Notes: generated by a model from the letters alone, not told the origin. DNA of 49,449 nt from an uncultured Lachnospiraceae bacterium (GCA_910588955.1 CAJURQ010000028.1:1-49449); one strand, 5' to 3'; numbered from the stretch's first letter, positions 33,443-42,101 are shown. Made by a program: numbers and translations.

Positions 33443-34570
33443 CTACGGAACCACGATCTCCAAATATTCCTCTTCCTCGACTTCTATCCCGTTTTTCTTC
33501 AACAAATCCATATCCATCACGTGACGGTTGTCCAATGTCCTCATAATATCCCTGATCTCCAGATCCTCATACAAATCTGTATCCGCCAGGTCGATCACGC
33601 TGTTATCACGGAACATCAAGATTAAGGGTCTCAGTATATCCGCCTCATTCGCCGCAAGGACAAGCGCTTTCTCCCCCGTGTTCAGCTCCACACTGACTCC
33701 GGGCACCAGAATATTGACCGACTGGATCAATGCCTCCACCACTTTGCTGTGGTATACTTTGGGATTGTCCAAAAGGAATTTCAACGCTTCCACCTCAGAT
33801 GCCGGTTCCTCGTCCATTTTCATCGCGGTCATCCTGTCGTAAGTTTCCGCCACCGCCAGTACCCGCGCCCCGTTCACCAGCCGGATCGAGGAAATATCCT
33901 CTCCTGTTTTCATGCTTGCCAGCATCTTATACGCCTGGGTGCAGATTCGCTTGATGTTAGGCTTTGTGGCAAAAGCTGTTTCAAGAAGGGCGTGTCCCCT
34001 CTCCTCCCGGATTTCCACCGTCATATCAACCAGAGTGCCCCCCGCAGCAGCCTCATCCTCGAAACGCATGATCTTTCCGATATCATGGACGAGCGCGGCT
34101 TCCACCGTCTCCATCTGCTCTTCCACCTTCAAATTCATAACATGTGTTATCATTGCACAGAGAATCGCCACATTCAAGGAATGTTTATATATGTAATCCT
34201 CCTTACTGCGCAAATTCTGCAAAAAATTAATTCTGGCATCCATATGTCCGTAGTTCTTGATAATGTTAGAGGCGATCATCTGGGTCCTCTGCGCACGCCC
34301 GGTCTCCGCAATCGCGTCCAGTTCCTCCCGAATCGAAAACACGCACATGGTCTGGAACCGCTCAAATTCCACGTCCGCCCTCGTCATGGGCGGCACAGGC
34401 TCCGCGGGCTCCAGAATAAAAATCCCCAGAAGCCCGAAATTTTTCACGCTGTTGATACCCTGTACCGTCAGTTTTGAATTTCTCTCATAAAGCAGAACGC
34501 CGTTTTTATTGTAGATAGGACGCGCCAATCTCATGCCTGTCTTCAAATCTTCGCTCTTTATAAAACGCAT
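33443..34570 (-). CDS. HD-GYP-like protein with degenerate catalytic motif
   Basis: A 375-residue protein. After an N-terminal domain (1-110), an HD domain is visible: HSLNVAILCAMI, then VHDIGKIMRF, then ARVLAVAETYDRMTA, the framework of HD-GYP cyclic di-GMP phosphodiesterases. The HHE...DGxGYP segment expected about 60 residues after HD is replaced by CTQAYKMLASMKTGEDISS, so several metal ligands and the GYP signature are missing. It is probably not an active phosphodiesterase; it may act as a receptor or use another nucleotide. Its place directly before pilT and pilB suggests control of pilus motors. GGAGG lies ten bases before the ATG. Confidence 0.82.
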   Translation of the reverse strand: MRFIKSEDLKTGMRLARPIYNKNGVLLYERNSKLTVQGINSVKNFGLLGIFILEPAEPVPPMTRADVEFERFQTMCVFSIREELDAIAETGRAQRTQMIASNIIKNYGHMDARINFLQNLRSKEDYIYKHSLNVAILCAMITHVMNLKVEEQMETVEAALVHDIGKIMRFEDEAAAGGTLVDMTVEIREERGHALLETAFATKPNIKRICTQAYKMLASMKTGEDISSIRLVNGARVLAVAETYDRMTAMKMDEEPASEVEALKFLLDNPKVYHSKVVEALIQSVNILVPGVSVELNTGEKALVLAANEADILRPLILMFRDNSVIDLADTDLYEDLEIRDIMRTLDNRHVMDMDLLKKNGIEVEEEEYLEIVVP

Positions 34571-34653
34571 TGTCCCATGTCCTCCATTCTGTCTCTATCT
34601 GCACACCCGACTTTATGTTCGTACTCCGCCCGGCGTTTCGCTCCGCGCTTCCC

Positions 34654-35298
34654 TCATGCGATACCACAGGACTCATAGCCTTCTTTCAGCTTTTCTAATG
34701 CCCGCTTCTCAATTCTGGACACGTAGCTTCTGGAAATGCCAAGTCTGTGACCAATCTCCCGCTGGGTGATCTCCTGTCCGCTCAAAAGTCCGTAACGCAT
34801 CAAGATAATTTCCCGCTCCCTGTCCGAGAGCCTTTCCGTGATCAGATTTTTCAGTCTGTGCAGCTTATCCTCCACTTCCATCCTGTCGATCACGTCCACC
34901 TGATCCTGCTCGATCACGTCGAGCAGGCTGATTTCATTGCCCTCCCTGTCCGTACCGATCGGTTCGTACAAAGATACTTCCCGGGAAGTCTTTTTCTTCG
35001 CCCGAAGAAGCATCAGCAGTTCATTGTCTATACAGCGCGACGCATAGGTGCTGAGCTTCCCCTTCCCTGCGTCGAAGGAATCTATCGCCTTGATCAATCC
35101 GATGGTGCCAATGGATATGAGATCTTCCATGTCCTCGTCCACGTTCTGGTATTTCTTGGCGATGTGCGCCACCAGACGCAGATTCCGCTCTACCAGAATC
35201 CCTTTGGCCTCCCCGCGCTCTCTTTCGCTGCCTGTTTTAAGCCGCCCGAGATAAACGGCTTCATCCTTCGCAGAAAGTGGCTGACTGAATGTTTTCAA
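34654..35298 (-). CDS. sigK: Sporulation sigma factor SigK
   Basis: A 214-residue sigma-70 family factor. Region 2 reads NLRLVAHIAKKYQNVDEDME, followed by DLISIGTIGLIKAIDSF; region 4 ends in GISRSYVSRIEKRALEKL. These segments, and EGNEISLLDV, match mother-cell sigma K. The hydrophobic pro-sequence of Bacillus pro-sigma-K is absent: the protein starts MKTFSQPLSAKDEAVYLGRL. Clostridioides difficile SigK also lacks it. The gene is intact, not split by an excisable element. It has a consensus-type promoter at 35417-35445 and is followed 83 bases later by the HD-GYP-pilT-pilB genes on the same strand with no terminator seen between them. Confidence 0.85.
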   Translation of the reverse strand: MKTFSQPLSAKDEAVYLGRLKTGSERERGEAKGILVERNLRLVAHIAKKYQNVDEDMEDLISIGTIGLIKAIDSFDAGKGKLSTYASRCIDNELLMLLRAKKKTSREVSLYEPIGTDREGNEISLLDVIEQDQVDVIDRMEVEDKLHRLKNLITERLSDREREIILMRYGLLSGQEITQREIGHRLGISRSYVSRIEKRALEKLKEGYESCGIA

Positions 35299-35374
35299 AA
35301 GGAGCCTCCAAAGTCCATTTACTCTATTCTATGACCCGGTGGCTTCCCAAGTGCCTTTCCATCTGTCCCAATTC

Positions 35375-35445
35375 GTAACTATTCGGTACCTTCCTAGTTA
35401 CGCAGGCTTTTTTTATATTATACAAGCATAACCGGCGAAAGTCAA
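35375..35445 (-). promoter_or_regulatory. sigK promoter with downstream palindrome
   Basis: TTGACT (35440-35445), 17 bases, TATAAT (35417-35422) on the minus strand; the -35 overlaps the hemW stop. About 8 bases after the expected start lies GTAACTA...GGTACCGAATAGTTAC (35375-35401), a palindrome related to the one before comM (6334-6365). The promoter looks like a vegetative one rather than a sigma-E type. Confidence 0.65.
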
Positions 35446-36641
35446 AATAGAAACGCCGCAAATACCGTGTTGCTCACGTCAATGCCGCGGGGCGTGAGCC
35501 GCAGGCGCTCTCCTTCCCGTTCCATCAGCCTTTGCCCGGTAAAAGTCCGGATCTGCTTTCCGTAAATTTCATCCGCGCTTTTTCCGAAATACTGCCGAAA
35601 TTCGCCCAGATCCACCCCTTCCGTCAAACGAAGCCCGAGAAACATAAATTCCTCCATCTGCTCCTGCACGGTGAGGGGCTGCACCTCGCACGCACCCGCA
35701 ATGGTCATCCGCGCCGCCCGTTCTGCCTGTGTCTCCTCGCTATATACGCCACGGCTTTCGTCCACCGCTGTCATCCGCTCCACGTAAGCCTCATAATCCG
35801 CCTGCCCGTCCGGATTCTTCCACCGCACGTTCCCCACCATGGAGGACGCGCCCAGACCGAAGCCCGCGTAGTCGCCCCTGCGCCAGTACACCATGTTGTG
35901 GCGGCACTCCCGCCCTTCTCTTGCATAGTTGGAAATCTCGTAACACCAAAAGCCTGCCTGCCCCAAAACCTTTTCCGTCAGTTCGTACATCTCCCGATCC
36001 TCGTCCTCATCAGGAAAGGTATAGGATTTCCGATTTACATAAAGTGGAGTCCCTTCCTCCAAGATCAGGCTGTAGGCGGAAATATGCTCCGGTGCAAGCG
36101 ATACCACGCGTTCCAGCGTCTTTCGGTAGGATTCTATGCTCTGCCCGGGCAGCCCCGCCATCAGATCAATATTGATATTGCCAAATCCCGCCTCCCTTGC
36201 CAGCCGGTAAGTCTCCAGAAAGGTGTCGTAGTCGTGAATCCGCCCGATACGCTTAAGTTCCTCGTCTTCCGTGGACTGCAGACCGATACTGAGACGATTA
36301 ATACCATGCATTATGTAATCGACGAGTTTCTCCGCCGTCACCGTGCCGGGATTGCACTCGATCGTAATCTCAGCATCCTCCACCACGGCAAACCTGTCTC
36401 TGACCCGTTCCAGAATCCGTCCGGTTTCTCCTGCCGGAAGGAGAGACGGCGTACCCCCGCCAAGAAAGATGGAGACCACCCTGTGATCTCCATAAAATAT
36501 CGACTGTTCTTCTATTTCCCGCAGCAACAAGTTTACATAATATTCCGTTTCTCCGTCATGCGCCGGGGCGGAGAGAAAGTCGCAGTACAGGCACTTCCTT
36601 ACACAGAAAGGGATGTGGATATAGATACTTAGGTTTTTCAA
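35442..36641 (-). CDS. hemW: Radical SAM heme chaperone HemW
   Basis: A 399-residue radical SAM protein of the HemW/HemN-like family, which inserts heme into target proteins. The cluster motif is CVRKCLYCDF (CxxxCxxC) right after IYIHIPF, followed by GGGTPSLL and GINRLSIGLQS. The C-terminal HemN_C domain ends with LRLTPRGIDVSNTVFAAFLF. The start is taken as TTG 36641, four bases after GGAGGT and matching the usual N-terminus (KNLSIYIHIPFC); an ATG at 36653 lies before this ribosome site. It is a common neighbour of lepA in Firmicutes; here a toxin-antitoxin pair lies between the two. Confidence 0.92.
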   Translation of the reverse strand: MKNLSIYIHIPFCVRKCLYCDFLSAPAHDGETEYYVNLLLREIEEQSIFYGDHRVVSIFLGGGTPSLLPAGETGRILERVRDRFAVVEDAEITIECNPGTVTAEKLVDYIMHGINRLSIGLQSTEDEELKRIGRIHDYDTFLETYRLAREAGFGNINIDLMAGLPGQSIESYRKTLERVVSLAPEHISAYSLILEEGTPLYVNRKSYTFPDEDEDREMYELTEKVLGQAGFWCYEISNYAREGRECRHNMVYWRRGDYAGFGLGASSMVGNVRWKNPDGQADYEAYVERMTAVDESRGVYSEETQAERAARMTIAGACEVQPLTVQEQMEEFMFLGLRLTEGVDLGEFRQYFGKSADEIYGKQIRTFTGQRLMEREGERLRLTPRGIDVSNTVFAAFLF

Positions 36642-36668
36642 CTTGACCTCCATTCCGAAGCATTCTGC

Positions 36669-37084
36669 CTATACCAAAATAATAAACGGCTCATCATAAT
36701 ACGAAATTAACGAGTCATGTGTCAGAAACATTAAATTTTCTGCCTTTGCCTGCGCCACCATTATTCTGTCAAAAAGATCTTTATGTGAAGGCGCATTTTC
36801 CGGACGCTTTAATGTTTCCAGCGCTGAGACATGCCTATTAAAAACAGGCAGCACAAGATATCCATTTTCTTCACAGCCCTTTTCCAAAAGGCTGCCGTTT
36901 ATTCGGAGTTTATTCGGAGTTTATCCGGATGCAGCATATGCTTAATCGTAATTTCCCAGACAGAAGCTGTACTATAAAATATTTCATTTCTCCCATCAAG
37001 AATCATGTCTTTCGCCTTTTCCGGCAGCTTGAGATCATTCAGCACCGCCCAAATAGCGATATGCGTATCAATCAATATTTTCAT
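36669..37084 (-). pseudogene. vapC: VapC-like PIN-domain toxin, frameshifted by an 11-bp tandem duplication
   Basis: PIN-domain RNase toxin in two frames. The first part (37084 down to about 36912) reads MKILIDTHIAIWAVLNDLKL to HMLHPDKLRI, with the PIN aspartate in DTH and Glu in VWEIT. The second (36900 to 36669) has KDLFDRIMVAQA and FLTHDSLISYY with the later acidic residues. Between them the 11-mer ATTCGGAGTTT is present twice in tandem (36901-36911 and 36912-36922, plus strand). Removing one copy joins the frames exactly and gives a normal 134-residue VapC. The duplication causes a stop after RINSE. It starts six bases after the antitoxin gene. Confidence 0.88.
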
Positions 37085-37089
37085 CCGCG

Positions 37090-37338
37090 TTATACTCCAA
37101 ACATTTCGGCTATTTCATCATTACAGTCATCTATATCATAATCTGCGTCTATCAAATCCTGACCTTCTAAGCTGCCAATTCTGCGTACTCTGTCTCTATA
37201 CACAGCCGATTCACGTAGATTTTCCTCAGCACTTTCCTTTGGCTTCATAAAGCGCTGTATCATATCAAGCAAGAACTGCAAATTATCCTCTGATAAGCCG
37301 TTAAGGGACTGTATTACCTGTCTCTGCAATGTTGACAT
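37090..37338 (-). CDS. Antitoxin of the VapBC-like pair
   Basis: An 82-residue protein with helical N-terminus (LQRQVIQSLNGLSEDNLQFL) resembling DUF2281/VapB-type antitoxins and an acidic tail (DADYDIDDCNDEIAEMFGV) suited to wrap the toxin. ATG 37338 follows AGGTGG by eight bases. The toxin gene follows after six bases but is frameshifted, so this may be an orphan antitoxin at present. The pair sits between lepA and hemW, a place where small mobile toxin-antitoxin cassettes are often found. Confidence 0.75.
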   Translation of the reverse strand: MSTLQRQVIQSLNGLSEDNLQFLLDMIQRFMKPKESAEENLRESAVYRDRVRRIGSLEGQDLIDADYDIDDCNDEIAEMFGV

Positions 37339-37376
37339 ATCAATTACCACCTTTCCATATTTTTATGCCCCGTCTC

Positions 37377-39182
37377 CTAGTTGTCGTCCAGCTTCAGCAC
37401 GCTCATAAAGGCGCTCTGGGGAATCTCCACATTGCCCACCTGACGCATCCGCTTCTTGCCCTCTTTCTGCTTTTCGAGCAGTTTCTTCTTCCGGGTGATA
37501 TCACCGCCGTAACACTTGGCGAGCACGTCCTTACGCATCGCCTTCACCGTCTCTCTGGCGATGATCTTGCCGCCCACCGCCGCCTGAATCGGAATCTCAA
37601 AGAGATGTCTAGGAATCTCATCTTTCAGCTTCTCGCACATCTTCCTGCCCCGCTCATAGGCGCTGTCCGCGTGAACGATAAAGGAGAGCGCGTCCACCTC
37701 GTCGTGGTTGATCAGAATATCCAGCTTCACAAGCTTCGACTGCTCGTACCCCTTTAACTCATAGTCGAAAGATGCGTAGCCTCTGGAACGGGACTTCAGC
37801 GCGTCGAAAAAGTCGTAAATAATCTCATTCAAAGGCAGCTCGTATTTTAAGAGCGCGCGGGACGCCTCGATGTACTCGGTGCTGATGTATCTTCCACGCC
37901 TCTCCTGACAAAGCTGCATGATCGAACCGATAAACTCTGTGGTCACCATGATCTCCGCGCTGACCACCGGCTCTTCCATGTAGTCGATCTCGGAAGGATC
38001 GGGCAGGTTGGACGGATTGGTCAGCTCAATCATCTCCCCGTTAGTCTTGTATACTCTATAAATAACACCCGGTGCGGTAGTCACCAGATCCAGATTGTAC
38101 TCCCGCTCCAGCCGCTCCTGTATAATCTCCAGATGCAAAAGTCCCAGAAAACCGCAGCGGAACCCGAAGCCAAGCGCAATGGAAGTCTCCGGCTCATAGT
38201 TTAAGGACGCATCGTTGAGTTTCAGCTTCTCCAGCGCGTCACGCAGATCCGGATACTTCGCCCCATCCGCCGGGTACATGCCGCAGTAAACCATGGAGTT
38301 GACCTTCTTATAGCCGGGGAGCGGCTCTGCACAGGGATTGTCCATGTCCGTCACCGTATCGCCCACGGCGGTGTCCTTCACATTCTTGATGGAGGCGGTG
38401 AGATATCCGACCATGCCAGCCGTCAATTCTTCGCAGGGAATAAACTGCCCCGCGCCGAAATACCCGACTTCCACCACCTCTGCGGTGGCTCCCGTCGCCA
38501 TCATCTTTATCTTCGTGCCTTTTCTGACCCTGCCCTCCTTGATGCGGCAAAACACGATCACGCCCTTGTAGGGGTCGTACACGGAGTCAAAAATCAATGC
38601 CTGCAGCGGATTGTCTGGGCTGCCGCCGGGCGCCGGAATCTTCTCCACAATCGCCTCAAGCACATCCTCGATGCCGACGCCGTTCTTCGCGGATATGAGC
38701 GGAGCGTCCTGCGCCTCAATACCGATCACATCCTCAATCTCATTCTTCACGCGCTCCGGATCCGCGCTGGGCAGGTCAATCTTATTGATCACGGGAAACA
38801 CGTCCAAATCGTGGTCTAACGCCAGATAGACGTTCGCCAGCGTCTGCGCCTCAATGCCCTGCGCCGCGTCCACCACAAGGATAGCTCCGTCGCACGCTGC
38901 GAGAGAACGGCTCACTTCATAATTAAAATCCACATGACCGGGCGTGTCTATCAGGTTAAAAATATACTCGTTCCCATCCTTCGCCTGATAGATGATGCGC
39001 ACGGTCTGCGCCTTGATGGTAATGCCTCGCTCCCGCTCCAAATCCATATTGTCCAGTATCTGCGCCTGCATCTCGCGGCTGGTCAGAAGCCCCGTCTGCT
39101 CGATGATCCGATCCGCCAGCGTGGATTTGCCGTGGTCGATATGCGCTACGATACAAAAATTTCTGATTCTGCTCTGATCCAT
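37377..39182 (-). CDS. lepA: Translation elongation factor 4 (LepA)
   Basis: A 601-residue ribosome-associated GTPase that acts on stalled or mispaired tRNA states. G1 is AHIDHGKST, G3 DTPGHVDF, G4 NKIDLPSADPERV; the LepA-specific C-terminal domain ends RMRQVGNVEIPQSAFMSVLK. Length is that of the family. ATG 39182 is chosen: it follows GGGAGG and gives the usual N-terminus MDQSRIRNFCIVAHIDHGKS; an ATG at 39275 would add 31 leader residues read from the promoter region. It has its own promoter with an unusual inverted repeat (39198-39266). Confidence 0.97.
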   Translation of the reverse strand: MDQSRIRNFCIVAHIDHGKSTLADRIIEQTGLLTSREMQAQILDNMDLERERGITIKAQTVRIIYQAKDGNEYIFNLIDTPGHVDFNYEVSRSLAACDGAILVVDAAQGIEAQTLANVYLALDHDLDVFPVINKIDLPSADPERVKNEIEDVIGIEAQDAPLISAKNGVGIEDVLEAIVEKIPAPGGSPDNPLQALIFDSVYDPYKGVIVFCRIKEGRVRKGTKIKMMATGATAEVVEVGYFGAGQFIPCEELTAGMVGYLTASIKNVKDTAVGDTVTDMDNPCAEPLPGYKKVNSMVYCGMYPADGAKYPDLRDALEKLKLNDASLNYEPETSIALGFGFRCGFLGLLHLEIIQERLEREYNLDLVTTAPGVIYRVYKTNGEMIELTNPSNLPDPSEIDYMEEPVVSAEIMVTTEFIGSIMQLCQERRGRYISTEYIEASRALLKYELPLNEIIYDFFDALKSRSRGYASFDYELKGYEQSKLVKLDILINHDEVDALSFIVHADSAYERGRKMCEKLKDEIPRHLFEIPIQAAVGGKIIARETVKAMRKDVLAKCYGGDITRKKKLLEKQKEGKKRMRQVGNVEIPQSAFMSVLKLDDN

Positions 39183-39197
39183 TGCTACCTCCCTAGG

Positions 39198-39291
39198 AAT
39201 TGCGAAACTCCTTTCCGATTCTCGAAATTGCACAAATAGTATAAGATTGTGATGAGTTTCGCAATTATCTAGCATAGTATATCAAAATCAA
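39198..39291 (-). promoter_or_regulatory. lepA promoter and long inverted repeat
   Basis: On the minus strand TTGATT (39286-39291), 16 bases, GATAAT (39264-39269). The -10 overlaps one arm (GAGTTTCGCAATT, 39254-39266) of a perfect 13-bp inverted repeat; the other arm (AATTGCGAAACTC, 39198-39210) lies just before the ribosome site. The arms are 43 bases apart. It may be a two-site operator or a leader RNA stem. Confidence 0.5.
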
Positions 39292-39306
39292 AACAGAATG
39301 TCCACT

Positions 39307-40623
39307 TTAATCCCCCTCAGACTCCTCACCTGCTGCTCCCTCCCCTCGCTCCGGCTCTTTTCCGCTGAAGACCAGATCAAGCACGTGTGCCAAAACATCA
39401 CATGCGTTATGTATTTCCTCCTCCGTATTGTTCTGTGCGCCCAGCTCAATCAGCAGGGACTTCGGGCAAAGGTGCATATTGTAACGGTACGCTTTCAGAT
39501 AAATCCTGCGGGCGATACCGGGGTAGTATTCGTTGCACGCCGCCTGCATCTGGAAGGACAACGCCAGATTGTCCGCCAGATACGGATTTTCCAGCTGCGC
39601 AATCTCCCCCTTTTTCGTGCGGCACAGCCCGTTGAAAAACATAAACTGCGCGGTGGGACGCCCCTGCAGATCCATGACGAGACGCCTGTCCGCCGGCATT
39701 TCATCCCGGTGCAGGTCGATCACCGCTTCTATGGACGGGTTCTGTGCCAGAATCGCCTCCACCGCCGGCAGGGAATTGCTATAGGCATAGTCCCTGTCTT
39801 CATCATAACATCCGCTATGGTGAATCACGTTATACCCATAATTTTCCCGCAGAAGCTTTGCCAGATATTCTCCCGCCCCCAGAATCCCGTTGTTCTCATC
39901 GCCGGGCACGGAATCCACGAAACTCTCCTTGGAGTGGGTGTGGTAAATCAGAATCTGGGGCGCCTCCGTATCCCCCTGAATCCGCATGTCCTTTTCCAGA
40001 AGGGTCTCAGCCCGCAGAAGCCCTTCCCCCGCGACGGTGGTGCTGTCTATCGCATAGAACGCCTTGACCAGCGCTTCGTAGGAAGACAGTTCCTCCCACT
40101 GGTACCGGTAGCTTTTTTCCTCCATACAGACAAACGACCGCTCTTCCTGCGTATCGTCCTCCGTCTCCTCTTCCTCCTGTTCCGCAGATAAATAACGCTC
40201 GTTTTCTTCTAAGAACGCCGACTCCATATTCTTTTCCAAATGCATAGCGTCATCGCCGTAATCCAGCGCCTCCTCCGGCAGCCCCCTTCGGTCCTCGTCG
40301 CTCCCCTCCGGCAGAAGAAGTCTGGCGTAATCGCTCTCCGTCACGCCGTCTCCCCCGTTCTCAAGCGCATAGAGCAGCCCCGGATACGGAAAAAGCAAAG
40401 CCCCTCTCCAAAAATTATCCCCGCTGACATGACGTTCTGTCTCACTCATCCTCCGGATTCCGGGCAGGTACGGTTCCATCACCAGCTCCTCTGCAATCCC
40501 ATGCAGGGCGGAAACTTCCGTCTTTTTCTCCCGCTCCCACAAAAGCTCCACACATCCGAATCCCACCGCAATAATAACAACCGCTATTAAAATATGTTTC
40601 AACCACTTTTTATTTGTGTACAT
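39307..40623 (-). CDS. spoIIP: Stage II sporulation protein P (SpoIIP)
   Basis: A 438-residue membrane-anchored peptidoglycan amidase/endopeptidase that works with SpoIID and SpoIIM in forespore engulfment. An N-terminal helix (HILIAVVIIAVGFGCVEL) is followed by a variable, acidic segment (about 90-180) and the catalytic domain: QILIYHTHSKESFVD, VIDLHRDEMP, SLLIELGAQNNTEEE, which contain the metal-binding His and Glu residues. The ribosome site is weak. It lies 25 bases after gpr, the usual gpr-spoIIP order of spore formers. Confidence 0.93.
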   Translation of the reverse strand: MYTNKKWLKHILIAVVIIAVGFGCVELLWEREKKTEVSALHGIAEELVMEPYLPGIRRMSETERHVSGDNFWRGALLFPYPGLLYALENGGDGVTESDYARLLLPEGSDEDRRGLPEEALDYGDDAMHLEKNMESAFLEENERYLSAEQEEEETEDDTQEERSFVCMEEKSYRYQWEELSSYEALVKAFYAIDSTTVAGEGLLRAETLLEKDMRIQGDTEAPQILIYHTHSKESFVDSVPGDENNGILGAGEYLAKLLRENYGYNVIHHSGCYDEDRDYAYSNSLPAVEAILAQNPSIEAVIDLHRDEMPADRRLVMDLQGRPTAQFMFFNGLCRTKKGEIAQLENPYLADNLALSFQMQAACNEYYPGIARRIYLKAYRYNMHLCPKSLLIELGAQNNTEEEIHNACDVLAHVLDLVFSGKEPERGEGAAGEESEGD

Positions 40624-40648
40624 ACTACAGGTATATGCACGGCAAATA

Positions 40649-41515
40649 TCAAAGATTCAGCGCGCCGTTGATCCCGTCGCAGATAATATGGCTGATCTGG
40701 CGTATCTGCTGATCCACGTCCTTCGTGGTCACATACATATTGTTCAGCTCCTTGAGGGTGGCGGGTCTCTCTCCCATGGCGTCGCCCACGATCGTCGCCG
40801 CGTCCACCACCGTCGGCACGCCCAGCGCTAACACCGGGATATGAAGCGTCTCCTCCGTGATGGCGTTCCTGTGATTTCCCACGCCGGAGCCGGGATGAAT
40901 GCCCGTGTTCGTGATCTGGATGGTACGGTTCAGACGTTTTGTGGAACGAGCCGCCAGCGCGTCGATCGCGATCACCAAGTCCGGCTTTGTCTCCCCGATC
41001 ACCCCCTTGATGATCTCCGCGGACTCCATGCCCGTCTTCGCCATGACACCCGGCGCCAGACTGCTCACCAGATGCATTTTCGTCCGGTTGTAAGCCACCT
41101 TGCCATACTCCATCACAATATGCCGGTTGACAAAGAGATTATCCACCACGTTCGGTCCGAGGGAATCCGCCGTGACCTCCCGGTTGCCAAGCCCCACTAC
41201 AAGAATCGACTGCTCCTCGTCGGGATTCGGCAGAATCCCACGAAGCTGCTCCGCCAGAATGCGGGATATCTCCTGATGATAGTCCTCCTCCGGCTCCGTC
41301 ATGGCGGGCGCTTCCAGCGTGATATAAGTGCCCATGGGTTTCCCGAGCGCCTTTGCGCCGTTTTTCGTCTCTATGACCACCCGGGTGATATGCACGTCGC
41401 TCTCCTCATCATAGTACTCTTCCACTTCCACTCCATGAAGCCCGGACTCCTTTTCTCCAATACCTTCTCTGGCTTCCAACGCCAAGTCCGTCCTGACATT
41501 TGACCAGCTATCCAT
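40649..41515 (-). CDS. gpr: Germination protease GPR
   Basis: Aspartic-type protease that degrades small acid-soluble spore proteins at germination. The mature start region VRTDLALEAREG matches the autocleavage area. Conserved segments are GLGNREVTADSLGPNVV, PGVMAKTGMESAEI, DLVIAIDALAARS and TGIHPGSGVGNHRNAI. With ATG 41515 it has 288 residues; an ATG at 41527 adds four, and upstream codons read into the intergenic region. Both have a GGAA-type weak ribosome site, as seen for forespore genes. It is divergent from rpsT, a classic arrangement. Confidence 0.95.
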   Translation of the reverse strand: MDSWSNVRTDLALEAREGIGEKESGLHGVEVEEYYDEESDVHITRVVIETKNGAKALGKPMGTYITLEAPAMTEPEEDYHQEISRILAEQLRGILPNPDEEQSILVVGLGNREVTADSLGPNVVDNLFVNRHIVMEYGKVAYNRTKMHLVSSLAPGVMAKTGMESAEIIKGVIGETKPDLVIAIDALAARSTKRLNRTIQITNTGIHPGSGVGNHRNAITEETLHIPVLALGVPTVVDAATIVGDAMGERPATLKELNNMYVTTKDVDQQIRQISHIICDGINGALNL

Positions 41516-41655
41516 AGCAATTTCCATTCCTTTCCATTCTGACAGGTCTGCCACGCAGCCGCTTACTTTTCTCTTGCAGCTATTATAGTTTATGCGGCAT
41601 TTTCCCGCCTGCCCATTTTGTTTTCTATTTTTTGCAAAAATAAACAAAATATGTA

Positions 41656-41684
41656 TTGACATCCCCATTTCCATAATCTAAAAT
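41656..41684 (+). promoter_or_regulatory. rpsT promoter
   Basis: TTGACA (41656-41661), a 17-base spacer and TAAAAT (41679-41684) on the plus strand, about 70 bases before the rpsT start. The region 41516-41655 upstream would hold the gpr promoter on the other strand; a CATATTA (minus strand) there resembles a sigma-G -10 but no matching -35 is clear. Confidence 0.75.
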
Positions 41685-41753
41685 AATATGCGTGTGTCTC
41701 TGTCCAATATAAAAAAAGAAAATAAATGATAATGTTTCAAAATGGAGGATGTT

Positions 41754-42017
41754 ATGGCTAATATCAAATCTGCGAAAAAGAGAATTCTGGTAAACAAGAC
41801 GAAGGCTGACAGAAACAAGTCTATCAAGTCCGGCGTCAAGACAGCGATCAAGAAAGTATACGCTGCCATCGAGGCGAATGACAAGGCTGCCGCTCAGAGC
41901 GCGCTGATTGCCGCTACTTCCGCAATCGATAAGGCTACCAAGAAGGGCGTATATCACAAGAATACCTCTGCCAGAAAGGTTTCCCGCATGAACCTTGCCG
42001 TGAATAAGATGGCGTAA
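41754..42017 (+). CDS. rpsT: 30S ribosomal protein S20
   Basis: An 87-residue primary 16S rRNA-binding protein. The sequence ANIKSAKKRILVNKTKADRN, the Ala/Lys-rich helices and KGVYHKNTSARKVSRM are typical of S20. ATG 41754 follows GGAGG by five bases; an in-frame ATG four codons upstream is before this ribosome site. It is the only certain plus-strand gene of the window and is transcribed alone from a strong promoter to a terminator at 42054-42083. Confidence 0.97.
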   Translation: MANIKSAKKRILVNKTKADRNKSIKSGVKTAIKKVYAAIEANDKAAAQSALIAATSAIDKATKKGVYHKNTSARKVSRMNLAVNKMA

Positions 42018-42053
42018 AGAGCGGTCGCTATTCTCTTATGATATGACAGTATG

Positions 42054-42083
42054 AAAGGCGGATGCTTTGGCACCCGCCTTTTT
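42054..42083 (+). terminator. rpsT terminator
   Basis: AAAGGCGG and CCGCCTTT pair, with an inner TGC/GCA extension around TTTG, and the stem runs into TTTTT. It lies 36 bases after the rpsT stop. Confidence 0.85.
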
Positions 42084-42101
42084 CGCACGCCCGGCAGTAT
42101 C

